Assembly: GCF_003339525.1 (NCBI RefSeq)
Contig: NZ_CP031124.1
Coordinates: 2,046,001 to 2,110,000 of the forward strand
Reading direction: 5' to 3'
Length of the DNA: 64,000 nt
From: Ephemeroptericola cinctiostellae
GTDB lineage: Bacteria; Pseudomonadota; Gammaproteobacteria; Burkholderiales; Burkholderiaceae
Made by a program: the position numbers and the translations under genes. This document shows, piece by piece, positions 1-8,546 of the stretch (its first letter is position 1; each line of letters begins with the position of its first letter). The notes below the pieces were generated by a model. That model was not told the DNA's origin and ran no database searches. It saw only the letters and a list, made by a program, of their open reading frames with translations.

Positions 1-481
1 CTGAGACCGATATTGTGACAAAAGCAGTCCTAGGCGTTCTACCATCTCCCGATTTGATGATTGAGTCTGTTAATCCAAAAATCCACCGTTTATGGGCATC
101 TGCTTTTCCCTGGTTTCCCAACTTCTTCAGCGTGTCAATAGCCCAAAAATGGACTTTCATATCTACAGGACATTTATTAAACCATTTTGTAATGACTTCG
201 TATGCACCATTGAAATTTTGGGCTTGCATTGCATCAACCCAGTCTTTTGTTGGACGAGATGATTCACAACGCATTTGAAAGTCAGAGCGCCTTCCATATG
301 CATTTCTTAGCTGAGTAAAATCAACGGTATCTGTTAATTTTGGGTTTGGTGCAGCCACATCATCTGGTATCAGTTTAAACGACTCTGAACCATCAATGGT
401 TTCAGTTGGTTGAGCATAGGCATTGCCTAAAGTGGCTATGCTTAGAAATGTCCCGAAGATTGCAAGTTGTGCTTTACGCAT
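1..481 (-). CDS. Secreted DUF4919-like protein, C-terminus beyond the window
   Basis: The frame opens at an ATG at 481 preceded by AAAGAGGAAATAT, a good ribosome binding site, and stays open for 160 codons to the window edge, so the C-terminus is missing. Residues 1-24 form a classical signal peptide ending in NAYAQ, so the product should be exported. The mature part has two cysteines and ends in a region (DSIIKSGDGRTPRTAFVTIS) that resembles the conserved end of DUF4919 proteins, whose function is unknown. The family assignment is from memory of that motif and is moderate; the signal peptide and coding frame are clear. No neighbour in this window suggests a role. Confidence 0.65.
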   Translation of the reverse strand, partial: MRKAQLAIFGTFLSIATLGNAYAQPTETIDGSESFKLIPDDVAAPNPKLTDTVDFTQLRNAYGRRSDFQMRCESSRPTKDWVDAMQAQNFNGAYEVITKWFNKCPVDMKVHFWAIDTLKKLGNQGKADAHKRWIFGLTDSIIKSGDGRTPRTAFVTISVS

Positions 482-623
482 ATATTTCCTCTTTAAATGT
501 TTTCAACTTGATTATGCCCAAACATTGACTCACTACAAAGTCAAACATCAAAAACAATCATTGGTTGGCTTGAATGCCTCTCGTGTGAATTAAAAATTGA
601 TTCATCATTAAGCTATTTTCAAC

Positions 624-1070
624 CTATTCTAGAATCTCGGGTTCAACCAATTGTGCCAATTGCGCCATGGATTCTTGCCAGCCCAAATAACACATTTCCA
701 CGGGGATGATCTCGGGGATGCCCGATTGCTCGATCTGAATTTCAGTGCCGCACAGCACTTTTTTCAGACTTATTTTGACATCCATGCTGCCTGTGAGATT
801 GGGGTCGTCGAAAGTGTCGGTGTAATGTAGAAATTCATTTGGGGTGAGTTCAAGGTATTCGCCGCCGAATGAGTGGCTGTTGCCTGTGCCAAAATTGGTG
901 AATGACATTTTGAATGTGCCGCCCACTCGGGCGTCGAGGTGGTGCACGGTGCAGGTGAAGCCGTAAGGTGGGATCCATTTGGCCAATGCGGGGGCTTCGA
1001 GAAAGGCGCGGTAGACGCGTTCGGGTGGTGTGCGGAGGACGCGGTGCAGTTGGACTGTTCCTGTGGTCAT
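624..1070 (-). CDS. SRPBCC / AHSA1-type ligand-binding protein
   Basis: A 148-residue protein of the START/SRPBCC fold, AHSA1 branch (activator of Hsp90 ATPase homologue 1-like). Family signatures are the opening RVLRTPPERVYRAFLEAPALAKW, seen here as VYRAFLEAPALAKWIPP, a central GGTFKMSF strand, GGEYLEL, and the final helix with GWQESMAQLAQLVE. Such bacterial proteins bind a small hydrophobic ligand and are often stress- or regulator-linked; the ligand cannot be read from sequence. The frame extends upstream, but the ATG at 1070 follows AAGGAGAATCAAGC and begins exactly at the domain, so it is preferred. It stands alone, 260 bases downstream of the neighbouring ATP-pyrophosphatase stop, so no operon is evident. 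Confidence 0.82.
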   Translation of the reverse strand: MTTGTVQLHRVLRTPPERVYRAFLEAPALAKWIPPYGFTCTVHHLDARVGGTFKMSFTNFGTGNSHSFGGEYLELTPNEFLHYTDTFDDPNLTGSMDVKISLKKVLCGTEIQIEQSGIPEIIPVEMCYLGWQESMAQLAQLVEPEILE

Positions 1071-1330
1071 GCTTGATTCTCCTTTTGGGGTGCGGTGATC
1101 GTTGTGGATAAGAGGATGCGTGATTTTTTTGATGTGCTTGTCATGGCTTTTTTCCCTCAGTGTATCAAAATTCAAAATCGGTGTTGGATGAAATGACTGT
1201 TTGATATGGAGTGATGTCGGATATGTTTGCCCTCTTTTTTCAAGCATTTGATGGTCAAATGTTGGTAGCAAGAAGCATTGTGGGGATGCGGTCGGTGCAT
1301 TTGAAAACCACTGCATCCATTTAAAACAGT

Positions 1331-2044
1331 TCATGCGTTGATTGCATCGGTACAGAGTTCGACTTGTAAAAAACCATAGCCTTCGGGTGACATTTGCTTG
1401 TCACCATGCACCAGTTTGATCGCTTGGTTGAAATTCGGCATGTGGGTGATGCAGGTGTGGTATTCACCATTTTCACCGCAAGCGTCCGCGCCGCGTTCGG
1501 TCAGGCTGCGAATGACCTCTGGGTTAAGCGTTTCTCCAAGCAGGTCAATGCAGTCGGCACGGGCGGAGACGATCAGGGCTTGCATGCCAATGTCCAACAT
1601 CTCGTTGAGCAGTGTCAGCCGCGGCCGTTGCCAGAGCGGCAACCATGCGCGGAGTGCGGCTTGGGCGCACACATGCTCTTCCCAATCGCGGTGCGCTTCA
1701 AGGTCGATGTCGCCAAAAACCACATGGGTGGCGTGGGTGCTGGCGGCGATGCCTTGGGCTTGAGTCACCCATACCTGCTCATAATCATTCCAGCCCGCTT
1801 GCCCAAAAGTAATGGGCAAGCCCAGTGCGGCGGCTTGCGCCCGCAAAACGCTGGGGGGTAGGCCGTGAGAGCGTGAGCGCTCGCCGGTCTCAGCCAGCAT
1901 GTTCATGAGGCCGACGGGGGTTGCGCCGCGCTGATGGGCGCACCAAAAAGCGTATGCGCTGTCTTTACCACCGCTCCAGCTGGTGAGGTAACGTGTGGAT
2001 GGGTCATGTGGGTGCGTTTCTAGAGGCATTTTGGGGTATTTCAT
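1331..2044 (-). CDS. Dph6-like ATP-pyrophosphatase (adenine nucleotide alpha hydrolase family), copy 1
   Basis: A 237-residue protein of the DUF71 / Dph6-like N-type ATP-pyrophosphatase family. The PP-loop SGGKDS lies near residue 21 and the family motif GADACGENGEYHT near residue 196; GDIDLEAHR also fits. Eukaryotic Dph6 amidates diphthine on EF2, but bacteria lack diphthamide, so the substrate here is unknown; activation of a carboxylate or thiocarboxylate by adenylation is the family chemistry. A paralogue with the same motifs is at 2940-3707 in the opposite orientation, with a cysteine-rich gene between. The frame continues upstream of 2044 without support; the start at 2044 lacks a strong binding site and a second ATG at 2029 is possible. 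Confidence 0.83.
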   Translation of the reverse strand: MKYPKMPLETHPHDPSTRYLTSWSGGKDSAYAFWCAHQRGATPVGLMNMLAETGERSRSHGLPPSVLRAQAAALGLPITFGQAGWNDYEQVWVTQAQGIAASTHATHVVFGDIDLEAHRDWEEHVCAQAALRAWLPLWQRPRLTLLNEMLDIGMQALIVSARADCIDLLGETLNPEVIRSLTERGADACGENGEYHTCITHMPNFNQAIKLVHGDKQMSPEGYGFLQVELCTDAINA

Positions 2045-2204
2045 GGTTTTATTTTTCAAGGAATGGGGGGCGTATTTTTTGCGTGTCTGGTATGTTTTGT
2101 ATGTTAAAACGGAACAAAGCTCATTATAATCACCGCCTGCCATGTTGAGTGAATGAAGTCATCGGTCGGTCATCACTGATTTGAAATCTATCTTGATTGA
2201 GTAG

Positions 2205-2225
2205 ATGCCGTGTCTAGCACGGCAT
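2205..2225. promoter_or_regulatory. Perfect 8-bp dyad in the divergent promoter region
   Basis: ATGCCGTG and CACGGCAT flank five bases in the 303-base gap between the two divergently transcribed genes starting at 2044 (minus) and 2348 (plus). The 21-base dyad has no T tract, so it looks like an operator rather than a terminator. I did not find another copy. The rest of the gap is AT-rich and shows no coding frame. Confidence 0.35.
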
Positions 2226-2329
2226 GATGGAACACTTATGGTTTTCACCCTATAAACGCTGTACGATGGGTTTGCACCATACATTGCGCACTCAAGCTGC
2301 GTATTGCTGATTTATTGCTGATTTTTTAA

Positions 2330-2716
<387 letters not shown>

Positions 2717-2939
2717 GGCGCATCCAGTCCGCTACTTTGTCGCTCATTGCCCAGCAAACAAATCTTGCTGGACGATAGTTCAAGTGAAGTGCGTTTGAGC
2801 GAAACATTGAACACCCATCAGCGATCTTTCTTTTCACTGAAACCAAGGCACGCAGAAGTGCGAAACACGCTTTTTCTCAATAAGTCGATTCAATGCGGGC
2901 CAAGCGATTTGTTTTTATTTAATTTTTTATAGGTATTTT

Positions 2940-3707
2940 ATGAGCAAAACATTACCCAAAGCCATCATGTGTTGGAGCGGCGGCAAAGATTCAGCCATGG
3001 CTTTGCACCGTGCGCAACATGATTTTGAAGTGGTTGGGTTACTGACCACAATGAATGCTGAATTTGCGCGAATTTCAATGCATGGCGTGCGCGAAAGCAT
3101 GCTCGATGCGCAAGCGGCGGCGATTGGCTTGCCCATCCATAAAGTGTGGGTCGGCGGCAGCACCCACGGTGAGTACGAGGATCAAATGCGTGCGGCACTT
3201 GAATCGGTGCAAGCCGATGGCGTGACACATGTGATTTTTGGTGATATTTTTTTACAAGATTTACGTGAATACCGCGAGCGGCAATTGGCAAAAGTTGGTT
3301 TATTGGCAGCATTTCCACTGTGGCAATCCGATACAACGGAGCTGATTCAAACGTTCATCAACACAGGTTTTAAAACCATCACTTGCTGCATCAACGATGC
3401 CTATTTGGATGAATCTTGGGCGGGGCGGGAAATTGATGCAGGGTTTGTCGCCGATTTACCCACACACGTTGATCCTTGCGGTGAGAATGGCGAATACCAC
3501 ACGTTTTGTTTTGATGGCCCGATTTTCAGCCAGCCTGTGGCTTTCAATCGCGGTGAAGTGGTGTACCGCCCATTGCAAGCGCCCATGCCTATTGCTGCAA
3601 AAGATGAATCAGACGACCGTTATGACTGCGCCTCCCCTGTGGAGACCAAGGGGTTTTGGTTTTGTGATGTGTTGCCCTCCGAAAATCATAGCCATTCGGC
3701 TATTTAA
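2940..3707 (+). CDS. Dph6-like ATP-pyrophosphatase, copy 2
   Basis: A 255-residue paralogue of the gene at 1331-2044. The PP-loop reads CWSGGKDSAMALHRA (residues 11-25), GDIFLQDLREYRERQL follows, and CGENGEYHTFCFDGP (from about residue 179) is the conserved C-terminal nucleotide/substrate motif. Family knowledge predicts ATP-dependent adenylation of a carboxylate; the bacterial substrate is not established. It lies downstream of the CWC-DUF5522 gene in the same direction with a 223-base gap and ends just before a strong terminator. Retention of the motifs in both copies argues that both are functional rather than one decaying. Confidence 0.85.
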   Translation: MSKTLPKAIMCWSGGKDSAMALHRAQHDFEVVGLLTTMNAEFARISMHGVRESMLDAQAAAIGLPIHKVWVGGSTHGEYEDQMRAALESVQADGVTHVIFGDIFLQDLREYRERQLAKVGLLAAFPLWQSDTTELIQTFINTGFKTITCCINDAYLDESWAGREIDAGFVADLPTHVDPCGENGEYHTFCFDGPIFSQPVAFNRGEVVYRPLQAPMPIAAKDESDDRYDCASPVETKGFWFCDVLPSENHSHSAI

Positions 3708-3735
3708 TCTGACATATCTTAAAGCGTACAATGCA

Positions 3736-3776
3736 TTCAAATAAAAAGGTGAGCGATGCTCACCTTTTTATTTGAA
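3736..3776. terminator. Bidirectional intrinsic terminator
   Basis: A perfect 19-bp inverted repeat with a three-base loop; core GGTGAGC GAT GCTCACC flanked by A and T tracts on both sides. It separates the converging ATP-pyrophosphatase gene (plus) and the aminotransferase gene (minus) and can serve both. Confidence 0.9.
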
Positions 3777-3809
3777 TCTCATTTGATCAAATTGATCTGA
3801 CGCGACAAT

Positions 3810-5069
3810 TTATGCCGAGGTCGTTACAGCCACTGAACTTCCTGCTGTTGCCGCACGCTCACGGTAATCTTTCAAAAACCGTGCAAATCGCCCAATCGCT
3901 TCGCGCAATTGCTCTTCATGCGGCAAAAACACAAAGCGCAAATGGTCATGCGCATGCCAATTAAAACCAGTACCCTGCACCACCAAAACCTTTTCTTTCT
4001 CTAAAAACTCAAGCACAAATTCTTGATCATCCTCAATCGGATAGACCGCTGGATCAAGGCGCGGAAATAAATACATGGCCGCTTTTGGTTTCACACAGGT
4101 CACACCCGGAATCGCTGTGATCAACTCATACGCCAAATCACGCTGGCGTGCCAAACGTCCATCTGGAGCGACAAGGTCATCGATGCTTTGATAACCGCCC
4201 AGTGCAGTTTGGATCGTGTATTGCCCCATCGCATTGGCGCACAGGCGCATGGAGGCGAGCATGACCAAGCCTTCGATGTAATCGGCGGCGGCTTCTTTTG
4301 CACCCGACAACACCATCCAACCTGCACGATAACCACAGGCACGGTAATTTTTTGACAAACCATTCATGCTGATGAAAAACACGTCATCGGCCAATGAGGC
4401 AATCGCCGTGTGGGTGTTACCATCGTACAACACACGGTCATAAATTTCATCTGCCATCACAACCAAGCCAAACTCACGGGCGACTTCAACAATTTGTAAC
4501 AAAATTTCGTCAGAATACAATGCACCTGTTGGGTTGTTTGGGTTGATGACCACAATCGCTTTGGTTTTTGGTGTGATTTTTGCACGAATGTCCGCAATCG
4601 ATGGGTTCCAACCATCTGCCTCGTCACACAAGTAATGTACTGCGGTGCCGCCTGCGAGCGTGGTCGAAGCCGTCCACAAAGGGTAATCGGGCATGGGCAC
4701 GAGCACCTCATCGCCCACATTGAGCAGCGCGTGCATGGCGAAGCCAATCAGCTCAGACACACCGTTTCCAATGATGATGTCTTCCAACGTCACGCCTTTG
4801 ATGTGCTTGCGCTGGGTGTAGTGCATGATCGCTTTGCGTGCTGCAAAAATGCCTTTTGAATCGGTATAACCCGCTGAATGCTTGAGGTTGGCGATTAAAT
4901 CCAGTTCCATTTCTTCGGGCACTTCAAAGTCGAACGAGGCCACATTGCCAATGTTCAACTTGATGATGCGCTGCCCTTCCGCTTCCATTGCTTGTGCTTT
5001 TTGCATGATGGGGCCACGAATGTCATAACAAACGTTGTCTAATTTATGTGATTTTTGAAGGGGACGCAT
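3810..5069 (-). CDS. alaA: AlaA-type pyridoxal-phosphate aminotransferase (glutamate-pyruvate)
   Basis: A 419-residue class I/II aminotransferase closely matching E. coli AlaA (YfbQ): the N-terminus LQKSHKLDNVCYDIRGPIM is diagnostic of that group. NPNNPTG and the PLP-lysine context LSKNYRACGYRAGW are present. AlaA makes alanine from pyruvate and glutamate in the cytoplasm. Start at 5069 begins the conserved N-terminus; the frame continues 29 codons upstream without similarity. It is monocistronic, bounded by the 3736-3776 terminator downstream and a 389-base gap upstream. The C-terminal tail rich in Ala, Ser and Thr is slightly longer than in E. coli. Confidence 0.9.
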   Translation of the reverse strand: MRPLQKSHKLDNVCYDIRGPIMQKAQAMEAEGQRIIKLNIGNVASFDFEVPEEMELDLIANLKHSAGYTDSKGIFAARKAIMHYTQRKHIKGVTLEDIIIGNGVSELIGFAMHALLNVGDEVLVPMPDYPLWTASTTLAGGTAVHYLCDEADGWNPSIADIRAKITPKTKAIVVINPNNPTGALYSDEILLQIVEVAREFGLVVMADEIYDRVLYDGNTHTAIASLADDVFFISMNGLSKNYRACGYRAGWMVLSGAKEAAADYIEGLVMLASMRLCANAMGQYTIQTALGGYQSIDDLVAPDGRLARQRDLAYELITAIPGVTCVKPKAAMYLFPRLDPAVYPIEDDQEFVLEFLEKEKVLVVQGTGFNWHAHDHLRFVFLPHEEQLREAIGRFARFLKDYRERAATAGSSVAVTTSA

Positions 5070-5246
5070 CGGCTGTCTTTCTTGGCTAAAAATGAGGAAA
5101 AATGGGATTGTATGGGTTAAGGTCAAAGCCCCCATGAACTGAAGGCAATCACCCATAAATTGTAAATAAATTCGGTTAATGCCCTTTAAATGTCATGTTT
5201 TTATCCCAATTTGTATAAAAACCAAAAGCCGAAGAAAGATCTGGCA

Positions 5247-5323
5247 TTGATAAACAACAGCGGTATTTTGCTACAATGAGCACACACATGATGTGCGCAC
5301 GCCAATACAGAATGGCGACGCAC
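5247..5323 (+). promoter_or_regulatory. Candidate promoter followed by a two-tier stem-loop in a 389-base gap
   Basis: TTGATA (5247-5252) and TACAAT (5272-5277) are separated by 19 bases. Just downstream GTGCG (5293-5297) pairs with CGCAC (5319-5323) and the inner CGCCA (5300-5304) pairs with TGGCG (5313-5317). This could be the 5' leader of the gene at 5459 or a small RNA. The remainder of 5070-5458 holds no convincing gene; the short frames there lack family resemblance. Confidence 0.35.
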
Positions 5324-5458
5324 GGGCGAATGCCTTGAGTGTACACCAGCGCAACGGCTTTTTCCATCGAAAACTCGGAAAATAAATATTTTTTATAATT
5401 TTTTTTGGTTTTACACGCCTTATCAGTATTTTTCACTTAAAATTTAAACGGCCATCCC

Positions 5459-5833
5459 ATGCACTTTCAACCCGATCTCAATCCAAACCTCAATGCCATC
5501 ACGTCATGCGACGAAAATGCCATTAAAGTCAACAACATCCCTTTCGCAAGCAGCATTTGGGTGACACCTGAAGGCGCGGTTCAAACATTGACCGCCCACT
5601 CCATTGCCGATTTAACAGGCGAGCTGTTTGAAGCGGTGTCCAAGGCCACACCTGAGGTGGTGTTGATCGGCACAGGCGTGCGCCAACATTTCCTTCATCC
5701 CGTGCTACTCGCCCCATTGACTCAAGCGCGCATTGGCGTGGAATGCATGAGCAGTGATGCAGCCTGCCGAACCTATAATGTGCTCATGAGCGAAGGCCGC
5801 CGCGTACTCGCCTTGATTTTATTGCCCAATTAA
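5459..5833 (+). CDS. Mth938-like domain protein (DUF498)
   Basis: A 124-residue protein of the Mth938-like / DUF498 family, to which human NDUFAF3 (complex I assembly) also belongs. Typical features are the FASSIWVTPEGAVQTL strand pair, the central VVLIGTGVRQHFLHP motif, and the GVECMSSDAACRTYNVLMSEGRRVLALIL end. The bacterial function is unsettled. It precedes the Bcp peroxiredoxin gene by 95 bases in the same direction. The start at 5459 is the first in-frame ATG; no strong ribosome binding site is visible. Confidence 0.85.
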   Translation: MHFQPDLNPNLNAITSCDENAIKVNNIPFASSIWVTPEGAVQTLTAHSIADLTGELFEAVSKATPEVVLIGTGVRQHFLHPVLLAPLTQARIGVECMSSDAACRTYNVLMSEGRRVLALILLPN

Positions 5834-5928
5834 CCAATCAGCGGGCTGTACCAAGGCAGTCCATTTTACGATGCTTCACTTATGTCGCAGCCTCATATCA
5901 TTTCAATCACTTTTAAAGAACACCGCAC

Positions 5929-6417
5929 ATGACCCTCGCCCTAAACTCAGCCGTCACCGACATCACCCTGCCCATGACGACAGCGGTGATCGGCGAATCA
6001 CAACCCTTCAAACTGTCAGACCATCATGGCAAGACTGTTGTGCTGTATTTCTATCCCAAAGACAACACGCCCGGTTGCACCAGCGAATCAATTGCTTTTC
6101 GTGAATCACACGATGGCTTCCTTGCTGCCAATGCTGTGATTTTTGGCGTGTCTCGAGATTCATTGAAATCACACGACAACTTCAAACATAAAATTGAACT
6201 GCCTTTTGAATTGATCAGCGATACTGAAGAGCAGCTGTGTGCTCAATTTGATGTCATCAAACAAAAAATGATGTATGGCAAACAGGTGCGAGGCATTGAA
6301 CGCAGCACCTTCATCATCAACGCTGAAGGTGTTTTGATTCAAGAATGGCGAAAAGTAAGGGTCGCCAATCACATTGAAGATGTATTGAACTTTGTCAAAA
6401 CGTTGGCATCAGACTGA
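5929..6417 (+). CDS. bcp: Bcp/PrxQ-type thiol peroxidase
   Basis: A 162-residue peroxiredoxin of the Bcp (PrxQ) subfamily that reduces hydroperoxides in the cytoplasm. The active site reads YFYPKDNTPGCTSE; the peroxidatic cysteine is in PGCT. Canonical E. coli Bcp has a second cysteine five residues later (CxxxxC); here this position is serine/isoleucine (TSESIAF), so the protein lacks the usual resolving cysteine. Another cysteine occurs in QLCAQFDV about 50 residues on and may replace it or the enzyme may work as a 1-Cys type. The start is weakly supported (AAAGAA upstream). It lies between the Mth938-like gene and the PhoH gene. Confidence 0.92.
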   Translation: MTLALNSAVTDITLPMTTAVIGESQPFKLSDHHGKTVVLYFYPKDNTPGCTSESIAFRESHDGFLAANAVIFGVSRDSLKSHDNFKHKIELPFELISDTEEQLCAQFDVIKQKMMYGKQVRGIERSTFIINAEGVLIQEWRKVRVANHIEDVLNFVKTLASD

Positions 6418-6501
6418 ACCCATGCAATGCACCATTGATACCGATGCACACAACAGGATTCACATTTTTTTCACATTGAAACATCCGCAATAAAACCAAT
6501 C

Positions 6502-6532
6502 AAAGCCCATGCAAATCGTGCACGGGCTTTTG
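6502..6532 (+). terminator. Hairpin after bcp, probable terminator
   Basis: AAAGCCC pairs with GGGCTTT across a 15-base interval that itself contains TGCA/TGCA; followed by TTTGCG, a short T run. It lies between bcp and the PhoH gene. Confidence 0.55.
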
Positions 6533-6599
6533 CGTTTATGGCTTTAAGTGATGTATGATACAAGCCATATCGATTGTCAACTTCCTTCTGGAGATCACC

Positions 6600-8390
6600 A
6601 TGCCTTTACCCAAAGCCCCAACCAAAAAAGGCAGTTTATTGACTCAACCTGCGGGCGGTCACGCAGTTGCACAAACAAAAGTACCCACAGCACAGCATGC
6701 ACCATCAACTGCCAAGAAAAAAACGAAAACAGCAGCCCCACGTGTTGCCCAAAGCCCAGCCCAACATGCGACGATGACGCAAGCAGCTGCGGTACCAAGC
6801 CACACGCCAACGACAGCCAAACCCGTCAAAACACATACAGCACATACCGCACAAGCGGCACCCACTGCTCCAGCGGTGTCACAAGCACCAGTCACTCGCC
6901 CACCACTGGCTCACAGTGCGCCCGTGTTAAATGCACCTGCCGCAAAAAATCACAAACGCACCAGTAAAACGTCTGAAGTGAATGCCACCCGCAAACTGTT
7001 CGTGCTCGACACCAACGTCATGCTGCACGACCCTTCTTGTTTTTTCCGCTTCGAAGAGCACGATGTTTACCTGCCACTCATCACTTTAGAAGAGCTTGAT
7101 AACCATAAAAAAGGCACCACTGAAACAGCCCGTCATGGCCGTCAAGTGTCTCGCATGCTGGATCAACTGATGAGTGCGGTGGCAAACGGCATCGATGATG
7201 GCGTGCCATTGAATGCATTGGACAATCAATCCAACCTTGGGCGTTTGTTTTTCCAAACCCAATTTTTTAACGATGACTTACCAAAAAGTTTGCCATCGGG
7301 CAAAGCCGACAATCAAATTCTCGGCGTCGTTCATGGTTTGCAACAGTTGCACCCTGATCGCAGCGTTGTGTTGGTGTCAAAAGACATCAACATGCGCATC
7401 AAAGCACGTGCACTGGGTTTAAATGCGGAAGACTATTTCAACGATCAAGTGATCCAAGATTCCGATGTGTTGTACAGCGGCCAGATGGCTTTGCCTGCTG
7501 ATTTTTGGGAAAACCACAGCAAAAACCTCGAATCATGGCAAGAAGGCGGTCATACCTTTTACCGCATTGAGGGGCCTTTGGTGGCGCAGATGAGCGTGAA
7601 TGAGTTTGTGTTTCTTGAACAACCCGAGGTCGCCAGTTTTTATGCTCAAATTGTGGGAATAGAAGCCGATGCTTCAGATGCGCCAAAAAATGCCACATTG
7701 CGCACCTTGATCGATTACAGCAACCCAAAACATGGTGTGTGGGGCATTGGTGCACGCAACCGCGAACAAAATTTCGCACTGAATGTGTTGATGGATCCAG
7801 ACATCGATTTCGTCACCCTGCTCGGTCAAGCGGGCACAGGCAAAACACTGGTCACCATCGCAGCAGCGCTACAACAAACCCTTGAATCAGCACGCTATTC
7901 GGAAGTCATCATCACCCGCATCACGGTGCCTGTTGGTGAAGACATTGGCTTTTTACCTGGCACGGAAGAAGAAAAGATGACCCCGTGGATGGGGGCTCTC
8001 CAAGACAACTTGGAAATCCTCATCAAAGGCGATGCGAATGCAGGTGAATGGGCGCGTGCAGCCACCAACGAGTTGATTAAAAACAAGGTGAAAATCAAAG
8101 CCATGAGTTTCATGCGCGGACGCACGTTCGTCAACAAATTATTGATTTTAGATGAAGCGCAAAATCTCACGCCAAAACAAATGAAAACCCTCATCACCCG
8201 CGCAGGCCCAGGTACAAAGGTGGTGTGTTTGGGTAATTTGGCACAAATCGACACGCCTTATTTGACTGAAGGGTCTTCAGGTTTGGCGTATGTGGTAGAG
8301 CATTTCAAAGGCTGGCCACACAGCGCGCACATCACCTTGATGCGTGGCGAGCGTTCGCGCTTGGCTGATCATGCCAATGAAGTGCTTTGA
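6600..8390 (+). CDS. PIN domain-PhoH ATPase fusion (PhoH2/YlaK type)
   Basis: A 596-residue protein. Residues 1 to about 130 are low-complexity, rich in Ala, Pro, Thr and Lys. A PIN nuclease domain follows (LFVLDTNVMLHDP near residue 136, ITLEELDNHKKG, then SKDINMRIKA). The C-terminal half is a PhoH ATPase with Walker A GQAGTGKT near residue 407 and Walker B LLILDEAQNLTPKQM, ending in a sensor-like GNLAQIDTPYL. PIN-PhoH proteins are linked to ATP-driven RNA unwinding and cleavage in mycobacteria; that role here is inference. GGAG precedes the ATG at 6600, which is preferred to an upstream codon at 6555. A TATGAT element at about 6553 may be the -10 box. Confidence 0.9.
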   Translation: MPLPKAPTKKGSLLTQPAGGHAVAQTKVPTAQHAPSTAKKKTKTAAPRVAQSPAQHATMTQAAAVPSHTPTTAKPVKTHTAHTAQAAPTAPAVSQAPVTRPPLAHSAPVLNAPAAKNHKRTSKTSEVNATRKLFVLDTNVMLHDPSCFFRFEEHDVYLPLITLEELDNHKKGTTETARHGRQVSRMLDQLMSAVANGIDDGVPLNALDNQSNLGRLFFQTQFFNDDLPKSLPSGKADNQILGVVHGLQQLHPDRSVVLVSKDINMRIKARALGLNAEDYFNDQVIQDSDVLYSGQMALPADFWENHSKNLESWQEGGHTFYRIEGPLVAQMSVNEFVFLEQPEVASFYAQIVGIEADASDAPKNATLRTLIDYSNPKHGVWGIGARNREQNFALNVLMDPDIDFVTLLGQAGTGKTLVTIAAALQQTLESARYSEVIITRITVPVGEDIGFLPGTEEEKMTPWMGALQDNLEILIKGDANAGEWARAATNELIKNKVKIKAMSFMRGRTFVNKLLILDEAQNLTPKQMKTLITRAGPGTKVVCLGNLAQIDTPYLTEGSSGLAYVVEHFKGWPHSAHITLMRGERSRLADHANEVL

Positions 8391-8421
8391 ATCAAACGCT
8401 CAACCACAGGAATCACAGAAT

Positions 8422-8451
8422 AATAGGGTCTAAGCATAGGGCTCTATTTTT
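8422..8451 (+). terminator. Intrinsic terminator after the PhoH gene
   Basis: AATAGGGTC (8422-8430) pairs with GGCTCTATT (8440-8448), allowing G-U pairs, around a nine-base loop and is followed by a T run. It lies directly downstream of the PhoH stop. Confidence 0.6.
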
Positions 8452-8546
8452 CCGTATTGTTTTTGTTTAACCCACATCAAGCGATGCAGAAGCCAAGCAT
8501 AAGCAAGACACAAGCAAGATCACCACATTTATTTTTTGCACCACCG

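Noticed and set aside
15..278. An 87-codon plus-strand frame at the left edge
   Set aside because: It is antisense to the secreted protein at 1-481, which has a signal peptide, a ribosome binding site and better coding character.
5176..5436. Minus-strand frame of 86 codons in the alaA upstream gap
   Set aside because: Composition is not protein-like, no binding site, and it overlaps a promoter-like region.
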